Of a DNA stretch of 64,000 nucleotides, positions 36,859 to 43,951 are shown piece by piece. The position numbers and the translations under genes were made by a program. Within the stretch, counting starts at the first letter, position 1. Every line of letters starts with the position of its first letter. The stretch covers positions 1 to 64,000 of the forward strand of contig NZ_JACIFO010000009.1 in assembly GCF_014197445.1 (NCBI RefSeq), in the 5' to 3' direction. The DNA is from Mesonia hippocampi. Its GTDB lineage: Bacteria; Bacteroidota; Bacteroidia; Flavobacteriales; Flavobacteriaceae. Below the pieces are notes generated by a model, which ran no database searches, was not told the DNA's origin, and was given only the letters and a program-made list of their open reading frames with translations.

Positions 36859-38961
36859 TTAATAAGCTAACAGTTTTTCTATTTTTGCTTTTACCTTTGC
36901 AGTAGAAGGTATCATGGTTTCCTCTAGCGTAGCATTTAGCGGAATTGCAGGCATATTTTCAGAACCAATGGTCATTACAGGAGCATCTAAATCGGTAAAA
37001 CAAACTTCTTGAATCTTACCGCTTAAAGCTCTTGCAAAAGTATTATCAGAAGGCTCTTCGGTAACAACAAGGCATTTTCCTGTCTTTTTTACAGATTTCA
37101 TAATGCTTTCTTCATCTAACGGATAAAGCGTTCTTAAATCAACTATTTCTACTTGTCCTTGTAAACCTAGTTCTTCTGTTGCATTTAATGCCCAGTGCAC
37201 GCCCATTCCGTAAGTTATAATACTCATGGTTTCTGCCTCTTCTTGTTTCCAGATTTCTTGTATAAGGTTTGCTTTCCCAAAAGGCAATACATAATCTTCA
37301 CTTGGCTCTACCGATGTAGCAGCTTTTGTACCTGGAACTTTACTCCAATACAAGCCTTTATGTTCAAAAATAACACACGGATTAGGGTCGTAATACGCCG
37401 CTTTCATCAATCCTTTTAAATCGGCTCCATTACTTGGGTAAGCTATTTTTATCCCACGAATGTTCGACACCACACTTTCTACCGAAGATGAATGGTACGG
37501 ACCGCCACTACCATAAGCCCCAATAGGCACTCGTAACACCATAGAAACCGGCCATTTTCCGTTAGATAAGTAGCAACTTCTACTTACTTCGGTAAACAAT
37601 TGGTTTAATCCTGGCCAAATGTAATCGGCAAACTGAACTTCTACAATAGGTTTTAGCCCTACGGCAGAAACTCCAACCGTAGAACCTATAATAAAGGCTT
37701 CTTGAATTGCGGTATTAAATACTCTGTTATCGCCAAATTTTTGAGCTAAGGTTGCTGCTTCTCTAAAAACACCGCCTAATCTTCCGCCTACATCTTGCCC
37801 GTACAACAAACATTCTTTATGTTTTTTCATCAATTCCTCGATGGCAAAAAGAGCACAATCTACCATAACCACTTTATCGGCACCTGCTGGAGAGCGCTCT
37901 CCTTTTTCCTCGGTGATGGGTGTTGGTGCAAAATCGTGTGTAAATAAATCGGCTGGTTTAGGGTCTTCTGCCGTTAAGGCTTCTTGGTAATCTTCTTTTA
38001 CTTTTACACGTGCAAGCGCTTCGATGGCCTCGACCTCATCTGCTGTAAAATTATTTTCTAAAAGCAAAGCTTTCATTTTCGGATACGGGTCGCGCAATTT
38101 TGCTTCGTCTAAATCGTCTCGATACCATTCCATACGTACGCCAGAGGTGTGATGATTTAACAACGGAACTTTTGCATGAATTAAAACTGGACGACGTTCT
38201 TCTCGGATAATTTTCAAAGCTTTTTGTACAGTGGTATAGGTTTTATTAAAATCTGTACCGTCTATCGTAAAGGCTTCTACGCCTTTAAAACCTTGGATAT
38301 ATTCGTAGGCGTTTTGCGCTCTTGTTTCGGCTTCGCTTGCTGAAATATCCCAACCGTTATCTTGCACCACATACAAAATGGGCAATTGTTTTAAGGCTGC
38401 CATTTGGAAAGCTTCTGCAACTTCCCCTTCGGTTACGCAAGCATCACCTAAAGAGCAAACACAAACAGGCATTTGGGTTTTATCTGCTAGGTTAGGCGTA
38501 TCATAATTTAATAGAAATTTATATTGATCTTCTTTAGGAAATAAATCGCCTGTTTCTCTGTACTTCATTCCTAATGCTACGCCTGTTGCAGGAATTGCTT
38601 GCATTCCTGTTGCTGAACTTTGGTGTGGAATTTTGGGTTTATCAGGGTCGTTTAAACTTGGGTGTGCATAATAGGTTCTTCCGCCAGAAAAAGGATCGTC
38701 TTTTTTTGCCAAAAGTTGCAGCATTACATCTTTTGGTGTCATGCCCAATCCTAATAAAATAGAATCGTCTCTATAATACGGAAAAACATAATCTTGAGGC
38801 AATAGCTGCATTCCTACTGCGGTTTGTATTACTTCGTGCCCACGAGAGGTAGCGTGCACATATTTTGAAGTTACTTTAAAGTTTTCTTCATACAATTCGG
38901 CTAGAGATTTTGCTGTACAAAGGTTTGAAAAAGCTTTTTTATATATTTCTTTTGAGATCAT
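36859..38961 (-). CDS. Branched-chain-type 2-oxoacid dehydrogenase E1, fused alpha and beta subunits
   Basis: This 700-residue protein joins the two E1 subunits that are usually separate. Residues ~1-340 are the thiamine-diphosphate-binding alpha part (HATSRGHEVIQTAVGMQL, HQSSATGMQAIPATGVALG, GDACVTEGEVAEAFQMAALK then QDNGWDIS). Residues ~365-700 are the beta part (ALFAIEELMKKHKECLLYGQDVG, FNTAIQEAFIIGSTVGVSAVG, PIVEVQFADYIWPGLNQL, VVTEEPSDNTF). It decarboxylates branched-chain 2-oxoacids and transfers the acyl group to E2-bound lipoate. Fused E1 proteins of this type are common in Bacteroidota. The E2 gene lies 30 bases upstream; no E3 (lipoamide dehydrogenase) gene is in the window. Substrate choice is inferred; given the paa neighbours, phenylpyruvate is an alternative. 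Confidence 0.93.
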   Translation of the reverse strand: MISKEIYKKAFSNLCTAKSLAELYEENFKVTSKYVHATSRGHEVIQTAVGMQLLPQDYVFPYYRDDSILLGLGMTPKDVMLQLLAKKDDPFSGGRTYYAHPSLNDPDKPKIPHQSSATGMQAIPATGVALGMKYRETGDLFPKEDQYKFLLNYDTPNLADKTQMPVCVCSLGDACVTEGEVAEAFQMAALKQLPILYVVQDNGWDISASEAETRAQNAYEYIQGFKGVEAFTIDGTDFNKTYTTVQKALKIIREERRPVLIHAKVPLLNHHTSGVRMEWYRDDLDEAKLRDPYPKMKALLLENNFTADEVEAIEALARVKVKEDYQEALTAEDPKPADLFTHDFAPTPITEEKGERSPAGADKVVMVDCALFAIEELMKKHKECLLYGQDVGGRLGGVFREAATLAQKFGDNRVFNTAIQEAFIIGSTVGVSAVGLKPIVEVQFADYIWPGLNQLFTEVSRSCYLSNGKWPVSMVLRVPIGAYGSGGPYHSSSVESVVSNIRGIKIAYPSNGADLKGLMKAAYYDPNPCVIFEHKGLYWSKVPGTKAATSVEPSEDYVLPFGKANLIQEIWKQEEAETMSIITYGMGVHWALNATEELGLQGQVEIVDLRTLYPLDEESIMKSVKKTGKCLVVTEEPSDNTFARALSGKIQEVCFTDLDAPVMTIGSENMPAIPLNATLEETMIPSTAKVKAKIEKLLAY

Positions 38962-38991
38962 AATCGGTTTTAAATTTTCATTTCGACAACT

Positions 38992-40299
38992 TTAAAAAGT
39001 TGGTTTTTCAAAATTTTCGAGGTTATCGGCTATTCTTCTTAAAAAACTTCCTGCTAAAAATCCATCTACTACACGATGGTCGAAAGATAAAGAGAGGTAC
39101 ATCATTTGTCTGATTTCTATTTTATCGCCCTCGGGATATTCTATTACCTCCGCTCGTTTTTTTATGATTCCGGTAGCTAGAATAGCCACTTCTGGTTGGT
39201 TGATTATTGGCGTTCCCATTAGGCTCCCAAATGTACCTACATTAGAAATGGTAAACGTGCTTCCGCTGGTATCTTCGTGTTTTAGTTTATTATCTCTAGC
39301 TTTAAGGGCTAGCTCGTTTACATTCTCGGCAAGTTGTGCTAGGTTTTTTGTATCGGCATTTTTAACAACCGGAACAATTAAATTCCCCGAAGGTAATGCT
39401 GTTGCCATTCCTATATTGATATCGTCTTTTACAATAATATTTTTCCCGTCTAATGAACTATTTATCATTGGGAAATCTTTAATTGCTTTTGTTACCGCCT
39501 CGATAAACAATGGGGTAAACGTAAGTTTTTGATTATGCTTTTTAAAGAAAGCTTCTTTGTTTGCATTTCGCCAGATTACCATTTCTGTTAAATCGGCTTC
39601 TACATAGGCTGTAACGTGTGGCGAAGTATGTTTAGAAAACACCATGTGGTCGGCAATAAGCTGCCGCATTCTATCCATTGCTACAATACTCCCTTTACCT
39701 TTATCAAATTTTAAATCAGGCACTTGGAAATGATTAGCATCTTGCTCGATGCTTTGTGCAAATTGTGCAGGACGTCCTGCTTCTATATAATTAAAAATAT
39801 CGCTTTTACGAAGTCTCCCATTGCTTCCTGATACAGGAATTCTTCTTAATTCCTCATAGCTAATATGGTATTCTTTTGCTATTTTTTCTACTAAAGGAGA
39901 ATAAAATGCATTGGTATTTTTGGGAACGGTATAAGTTGCCGCATCTGAAGAAGCTGTTTTAAGCTTTTTAGGTTGCTTTGGCAGTTTGGGTTTTGGGGTT
40001 TCGTTGGGAGTTTTAGGCTTTGCCTTTTTTGGGGGCTTAGCCGCTCCAACTTCTGCTTGAGAGGCTTCTATTTTTGCAATAAGGCTTCCTACTTGAACTA
40101 CTTCATTGGCTTGAACTAAAATCTCGGTAATAACACCTGTACTTGGTGCAGGAACTTCAGAGTCTACTTTATCGGTAGCAACTTCTAGAAGGGTTTGGTC
40201 TTGTTCTACAAAATCTCCTTCTTTTACCATCCAATTGATAACGGTAGCCTCGGAAATACTTTCGCCCATTTTAGGCAAGGTAACTTCTATTATAGACAT
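38992..40299 (-). CDS. 2-oxoacid dehydrogenase E2, dihydrolipoamide acyltransferase
   Basis: This 435-residue E2 core has an N-terminal lipoyl domain (~1-80) with the attachment motif EVATDKVDSEVPAP (lipoylated Lys44). A Lys/Pro-rich hinge (~88-120) leads to a peripheral subunit-binding domain (~130-170, SPLVEKIAKEYHISYEELRRIPVSG, GRLRKSDI) and a catalytic domain (~200-435) with the active-site motif SFDHRVVDGFLAG (His408). It accepts the acyl group from E1 and passes it to CoA. It lies directly upstream of the fused E1 gene in one transcription unit, with a candidate promoter at 40378-40385. Confidence 0.95.
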   Translation of the reverse strand: MSIIEVTLPKMGESISEATVINWMVKEGDFVEQDQTLLEVATDKVDSEVPAPSTGVITEILVQANEVVQVGSLIAKIEASQAEVGAAKPPKKAKPKTPNETPKPKLPKQPKKLKTASSDAATYTVPKNTNAFYSPLVEKIAKEYHISYEELRRIPVSGSNGRLRKSDIFNYIEAGRPAQFAQSIEQDANHFQVPDLKFDKGKGSIVAMDRMRQLIADHMVFSKHTSPHVTAYVEADLTEMVIWRNANKEAFFKKHNQKLTFTPLFIEAVTKAIKDFPMINSSLDGKNIIVKDDINIGMATALPSGNLIVPVVKNADTKNLAQLAENVNELALKARDNKLKHEDTSGSTFTISNVGTFGSLMGTPIINQPEVAILATGIIKKRAEVIEYPEGDKIEIRQMMYLSLSFDHRVVDGFLAGSFLRRIADNLENFEKPTF

Positions 40300-40377
40300 T
40301 AATGAACTAAATTTATGAAAATGGTTATAAATACGCCTTTATTCTAGCGGGTATTCATTTTTCTTTTACAATCTTCA

Positions 40378-40385
40378 CAAATGTA
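40378..40385 (-). promoter_or_regulatory. -7 box of the E2-E1 operon
   Basis: TACATTTG on the minus strand matches TAnnTTTG in the 124-base gap between the tetR stop and the E2 start. A CTG (complement of CAG 40405-40407), close to the -33 TTG, lies 19 bases further upstream. The predicted leader is about 70 bases. Confidence 0.5.
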
Positions 40386-40423
40386 GCATTTTTGTGCGTA
40401 AAAGCAGGTATTTATCTAAGCTT

Positions 40424-41008
40424 TTAGCTGGGTAATTTTGATGAAGGAGCTATTCCCGTAAAAATAAAATCTAAAAGTTCTGATTGAAATTTCTCTAAAC
40501 TAATGTCAAGTTTATTTTCATATAATTCTGGGTTATAAATCCAACGCAATACCGAAAGGATATTATTTAATATTAAATCTGGATTAACGGCTTTTATAAC
40601 GCCCATATTTACCGCTTCTGAAATAAGCTGTTTGAATGCCTCTTGATAAGATTTCCTGCTGGCTAAAAACTCTTTTTCAACCTCGGGTTGCAAATGTTTG
40701 TAATCTTGTAAAATAAGCGCCGTTACATTTTTATTATTAAAGGCAACCTCCGCATGCATTTTTATAGCTTCGATCAACTGATTTTTAGCTGGATATTTCT
40801 CTTTTACCCGTGTTAATCCTTCTGAGAATTTACAGGTAATATCTAACAGCAACACCTGTAAAATTTCTTGTTTTGATTGAATATGATTATACAGACTTGC
40901 TGCCTCCATTCCCGCTGCTTTAGCGATATCTTTCATCGAGGTTGCTGCATATCCTTTTTGATAGAATAAGCCCGCAGCAATAATTAAGATTTCCTGCCGT
41001 TTTCCCAT
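40424..41008 (-). CDS. TetR/AcrR family regulator next to paaK
   Basis: This 194-residue repressor has an N-terminal helix-turn-helix domain (KRQEILIIAAGLFYQKGYAATSMKDIAKAAGMEAASLYNHIQSKQEIL) and a helical ligand-binding C-terminal domain. Its recognition-helix region, AASLYNHIxSKQEIL, is identical except for one residue to that of the TetR protein at 57625, so the two probably bind related DNA. It lies 69 bases after paaK and 125 bases before the E2-E1 operon. A perfect 16-bp inverted repeat (41020-41055) just upstream of its start is a likely autoregulatory site. Phenylacetyl-CoA, the usual effector of paa repressors, is a reasonable guess for its ligand. Confidence 0.9.
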   Translation of the reverse strand: MGKRQEILIIAAGLFYQKGYAATSMKDIAKAAGMEAASLYNHIQSKQEILQVLLLDITCKFSEGLTRVKEKYPAKNQLIEAIKMHAEVAFNNKNVTALILQDYKHLQPEVEKEFLASRKSYQEAFKQLISEAVNMGVIKAVNPDLILNNILSVLRWIYNPELYENKLDISLEKFQSELLDFIFTGIAPSSKLPS

Positions 41009-41019
41009 ATATTATTTTT

Positions 41020-41055
41020 AAATTAACGTTTAGCTAAAAAGCTAAACGTTAATTT
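41020..41055. promoter_or_regulatory. Perfect 16-bp inverted repeat upstream of tetR
   Basis: AAATTAACGTTTAGCT (41020-41035) is exactly repeated in inverse as AGCTAAACGTTAATTT (41040-41055) around AAAA. It sits 12 bases upstream of the tetR ATG and 22 bases downstream of the paaK stop. On the minus strand it is followed by AAAAATAAT, not a U-tract, so it does not look like a paaK terminator. A TetR operator or mRNA-stabilising stem is more likely. Confidence 0.6.
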
Positions 41056-41076
41056 TTATTTATTGCTATTTTTATT

Positions 41077-42414
41077 TCAATTTCTCAAATCTAAAACCCT
41101 GCTTAATTTACCTCCATTACTCTTTGGTATTGCCCCATATGGATACAGACTAACCTTTATAGATAATCCTATATTGTTTTTTATTTTCCGCTCTAATTGT
41201 TTGGTTAATCTGGCTAAATTTTCGTTGGTTGTACAGTCTTCTTTTGTATAATGTTCTCCCAACAAGGTTGCTTTTTGAAAATCTTCACTTGTTTCTACCT
41301 TAACCTCTACATTATCCATTACTCCTTTGCGTGTTACTTCTAGCTGATAATTAACCGATAACTCCTCAAAAGCCTTAAAAACCTCCTCTACTTGTGTATG
41401 AAAAAGATTTACTCCTCTAATAATTAACATATCATCGGCACGGCCTTTTATTTGTCCCATTTTCACATGAGTTCGTTCCCCACTATCGTCATAATACAAA
41501 CTGCAAATATCGTTGGTGTAATAACGCAATAACGGCATAGCCTCTTTGGTAAGTGTGGTAAATACCAACACCCCTTCTTCTCCATGAGGGAGTGGTTTCC
41601 CGGTATGTTTATCTACAATTTCTGGGTAAAAATGATCCTCCCAAATATAGCTTCCTTTCCCTTGTTCATTAACCGATTCTTGCGAGACTCCTGGTCCTAT
41701 AATTTCACTTAACCCATAAATATTGGTTGCTTTTACCCCTAGACCTTCCTCTATTTCTGCTCGGATGGCATCCGTCCAAGGTTCTGCACCCAAAACAGCG
41801 TACTTTAAGTTTAATTTACTTAACGGAATGCCTTGCTTTTTAAGCTCGAAGGCAATGGTTTGCGCATAGGAAGGTGTACAACAAATTACTTCTGATTGAA
41901 AATCGACTAACAATCGAATTTGCCTATCCGTCATTCCTCCTGAAATAGGAATAACACTCATCCCCATTTTTTCTGCACCATAATGCATTCCTATCCCGCC
42001 TGTAAAAAGCCCATAACCATACGCGTTATGTAATTTCATACCTGGTTTTGCACCTGCTGCGGTAAGTGAGCGAGCAATTACTTCAGAAAAAATATCTAAA
42101 TCGTTTTTTGTATAGGCCACTACGGTCGGTTTTCCTGTTGTTCCACTAGAACAATGAATACGGGCTAAATCGGATTCTGGTAAAGTTAAAAAACCAAATG
42201 GATATTGGTCTCTTAAATCGGTTTTATACGTAAAAGGTAATTTATGGATATCTTCAATAGAACGTATATCGGCGGGCTCTATGTTATGTTTTTGAAAAGC
42301 CTTTTGGTAAAAAGGCACTTTTTTATAAAGCGTATTTACTTGTTTTATTAATCGTTCACTTTGGAGTTTACGCAATTCGTCTATTGGTAAAGTTTCTATT
42401 TTTTTATTATACAT
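41077..42414 (-). CDS. paaK: Phenylacetate-CoA ligase
   Basis: This 445-residue AMP-forming ligase activates phenylacetate to phenylacetyl-CoA, the first step of the pathway. It contains the ATP/AMP motif HCSSGTTGKPTVVAYT (~98), YGYGLFTGGIGMHYGAE, NIYGLSEIIGPGVSQE and the C-terminal hinge GRADDMLIIRGVNLFHTQVEE. Length and motifs are typical of PaaK. It is preceded by a 128-base gap holding a TetR-type operator (42426-42441), indicating its own regulated promoter, and followed by tetR. Confidence 0.96.
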   Translation of the reverse strand: MYNKKIETLPIDELRKLQSERLIKQVNTLYKKVPFYQKAFQKHNIEPADIRSIEDIHKLPFTYKTDLRDQYPFGFLTLPESDLARIHCSSGTTGKPTVVAYTKNDLDIFSEVIARSLTAAGAKPGMKLHNAYGYGLFTGGIGMHYGAEKMGMSVIPISGGMTDRQIRLLVDFQSEVICCTPSYAQTIAFELKKQGIPLSKLNLKYAVLGAEPWTDAIRAEIEEGLGVKATNIYGLSEIIGPGVSQESVNEQGKGSYIWEDHFYPEIVDKHTGKPLPHGEEGVLVFTTLTKEAMPLLRYYTNDICSLYYDDSGERTHVKMGQIKGRADDMLIIRGVNLFHTQVEEVFKAFEELSVNYQLEVTRKGVMDNVEVKVETSEDFQKATLLGEHYTKEDCTTNENLARLTKQLERKIKNNIGLSIKVSLYPYGAIPKSNGGKLSRVLDLRN

Positions 42415-42425
42415 ATCTATTACTA

Positions 42426-42441
42426 ACTAACATTCGTTAGT
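42426..42441. promoter_or_regulatory. TetR-type operator upstream of paaK
   Basis: ACTAACATTCGTTAGT is an inverted repeat (ACTAAC-N4-GTTAGT) 12 bases before the paaK ATG. It matches the operator upstream of paaE (57572-57587) at 14 of 16 positions. A third half-site, TACTAAC (42421-42427), overlaps its left arm. Confidence 0.75.
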
Positions 42442-42542
42442 AAATATATAATGATTTTACCAAATACACAAAGTCACTTCGCAAATAATATGATTTTTAT
42501 CACATTAAGGTTCTAAAATTATTATATGTATAAGCTTATAAA

Positions 42543-43139
42543 CTAATCTTTTTTAAACTCATTTAAGGTTTTATAGAAATTTTCCTGTGCAGGTCTATTT
42601 TTCGGAATTTCTCTTAAAGGCTCTACTGCCTCCAAGCTTTCGTGGCAATCTGATGGTAAACGTTGATAAAGTTTTGTTCCTGCAGTTTTCCAAGCGATCA
42701 TTTCGTCTGAAACTTGTTTAATAATTTTTGCAGGATTTCCCACAACCAAACTACGTGCTGGAATTTTTGTTTCTGCTTTTACAAAAGCCATGGCTCCTAT
42801 AATAGATTCCTCACCGATTTCGGCATCGTCCATAATAACGCTATTCATCCCTATCAAACAGTTTTCTCCTAAATTAGCCCCATGAATTACCGCTCCATGC
42901 CCCACATGAGCTCCTTTTTTAAGTGTAATTGTTTTTCCAGGAAACATGTGTACGGTACAGTTCTCTTGTACATTTACACCATCTTCCAAAATAATTTCTC
43001 CCCAATCTCCTCTAATAGCCGCTCCCGGACCTATATAACAATCTTTTCCTATTATTACATTCCCCGTAACCGCTGCTAAAGGGTGCACAAAACTACTTTC
43101 GTGAACTACAGGTGTAAAGCCTTTAAATTTATATATCAT
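42543..43139 (-). CDS. paaY: Phenylacetate-pathway hexapeptide-repeat protein PaaY
   Basis: This 198-residue left-handed beta-helix protein of the gamma-carbonic-anhydrase-like family has hexapeptide repeats (VTGNVIIGKDCYIGPGAAIRGDWGEIIL, VGHGAVIHGANLGENCLIGMNSVIMD). The C-terminal tail HESLEAVEPLREIPKNRP closely resembles E. coli PaaY (VEPLREIEPGR). PaaY is a thioesterase thought to remove dead-end CoA adducts of the pathway. The metal-binding histidines (HMF, HVGHGAVIHG) are present. It lies in the paaJ-Z-F-Y run, 50 bases after paaF, with a strong hairpin in the gap. Confidence 0.93.
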   Translation of the reverse strand: MIYKFKGFTPVVHESSFVHPLAAVTGNVIIGKDCYIGPGAAIRGDWGEIILEDGVNVQENCTVHMFPGKTITLKKGAHVGHGAVIHGANLGENCLIGMNSVIMDDAEIGEESIIGAMAFVKAETKIPARSLVVGNPAKIIKQVSDEMIAWKTAGTKLYQRLPSDCHESLEAVEPLREIPKNRPAQENFYKTLNEFKKD

Positions 43140-43150
43140 CGTTAAAAGAA

Positions 43151-43180
43151 TAAGGAGGATGTAAAATTACATCCTCCTTA
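43151..43180 (-). terminator. Strong palindromic hairpin between paaF and paaY
   Basis: TAAGGAGGATGTAA (43151-43164) is perfectly repeated in inverse at 43167-43180, leaving a 2-base centre (about 12 bp of realistic stem). On the minus strand it is followed by TTCTTTTAAC. It could terminate part of the transcription or protect the upstream message from 3' decay. It also buries an AAGGAGG sequence resembling a ribosome-binding site. Confidence 0.6.
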
Positions 43181-43189
43181 ATTAAATTT

Positions 43190-43948
43190 TTACTGGTTAT
43201 ATTTTGCTAATTTCTGTTTTGTAAAATCACTCAATACTAAGCGCCCGCTAATTTTTGCTCGCTCGATGAGTAGCTCGTCCCAATTTTCTGTTCCGCGCCA
43301 AAACATTTGCTTCATTTCCTTTACTGCCTCTGGGTTATATTGGCATAAATTCTGAGCAAATTCAGCTATTGCTTGATCTAGTTCTTCTGTAGAATCGTAA
43401 ACATTTGCATATAAGCCTTTTTGTTTCGCCCATTCTGGCGAATAAAATGTGTTTGCATCTATGGCTATTTGAGACATTCCGCTAACGCCAAGCTTACGCT
43501 CTACTGCTGGTCCAACTACAAAAGGACCAATCCCAACATTAAGTTCACTTAATTTTATAGCAGCAAATTTTGTAGCCATACAATAATCCATAGCAGCAGC
43601 AAGACCAACACCACCTCCTACGGTTTTACCTTGTACACGTCCTATTATAAATTTAGGACATTTACGCATGGCATTAATGACGTTTGCAAAACCACTAAAA
43701 AATTTCTCTCCTGTCTGCTCATCGTTAATCGCTATAAGTTCTGTAAAGCTTGCGCCTGCACAAAATGTGCGATCACCTCCAGATTTCAATACAATAACCA
43801 GTACCTTATCATCTTTACCTACTTCGGTAATGGTTGTGGCTAATTTTGCTAAAATCTCTCTGGGCAATGAGTTGTGTGCTGGATGGAAAAACTCTATTGT
43901 AGCTACTTTATTTTCTATATGTTTTTTTACGTATGCTTCTTGAGACAT
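43190..43948 (-). CDS. paaF: Enoyl-CoA hydratase/isomerase family protein, probable 2,3-dehydroadipyl-CoA hydratase
   Basis: This 252-residue crotonase-fold protein has the oxyanion-hole segments DRTFCAGASFTELIAIND and GKTVGGGVGLAAAMDYCMA, and a hydratase-type C-terminal helix region. In the paa pathway PaaF hydrates 2,3-dehydroadipyl-CoA. A second crotonase in the cluster (52933) fits PaaG better, so this one is assigned PaaF by elimination and position. The segment ELNVGIGPFVVGPAVERKLG has Gly-Pro where classical hydratases have the catalytic second Glu or Asp region, so the exact reaction deserves caution. The start lies 3 bases after the paaZ stop, indicating tight coupling. Confidence 0.75.
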   Translation of the reverse strand: MSQEAYVKKHIENKVATIEFFHPAHNSLPREILAKLATTITEVGKDDKVLVIVLKSGGDRTFCAGASFTELIAINDEQTGEKFFSGFANVINAMRKCPKFIIGRVQGKTVGGGVGLAAAMDYCMATKFAAIKLSELNVGIGPFVVGPAVERKLGVSGMSQIAIDANTFYSPEWAKQKGLYANVYDSTEELDQAIAEFAQNLCQYNPEAVKEMKQMFWRGTENWDELLIERAKISGRLVLSDFTKQKLAKYNQ

Positions 43949-43951
43949 AAA

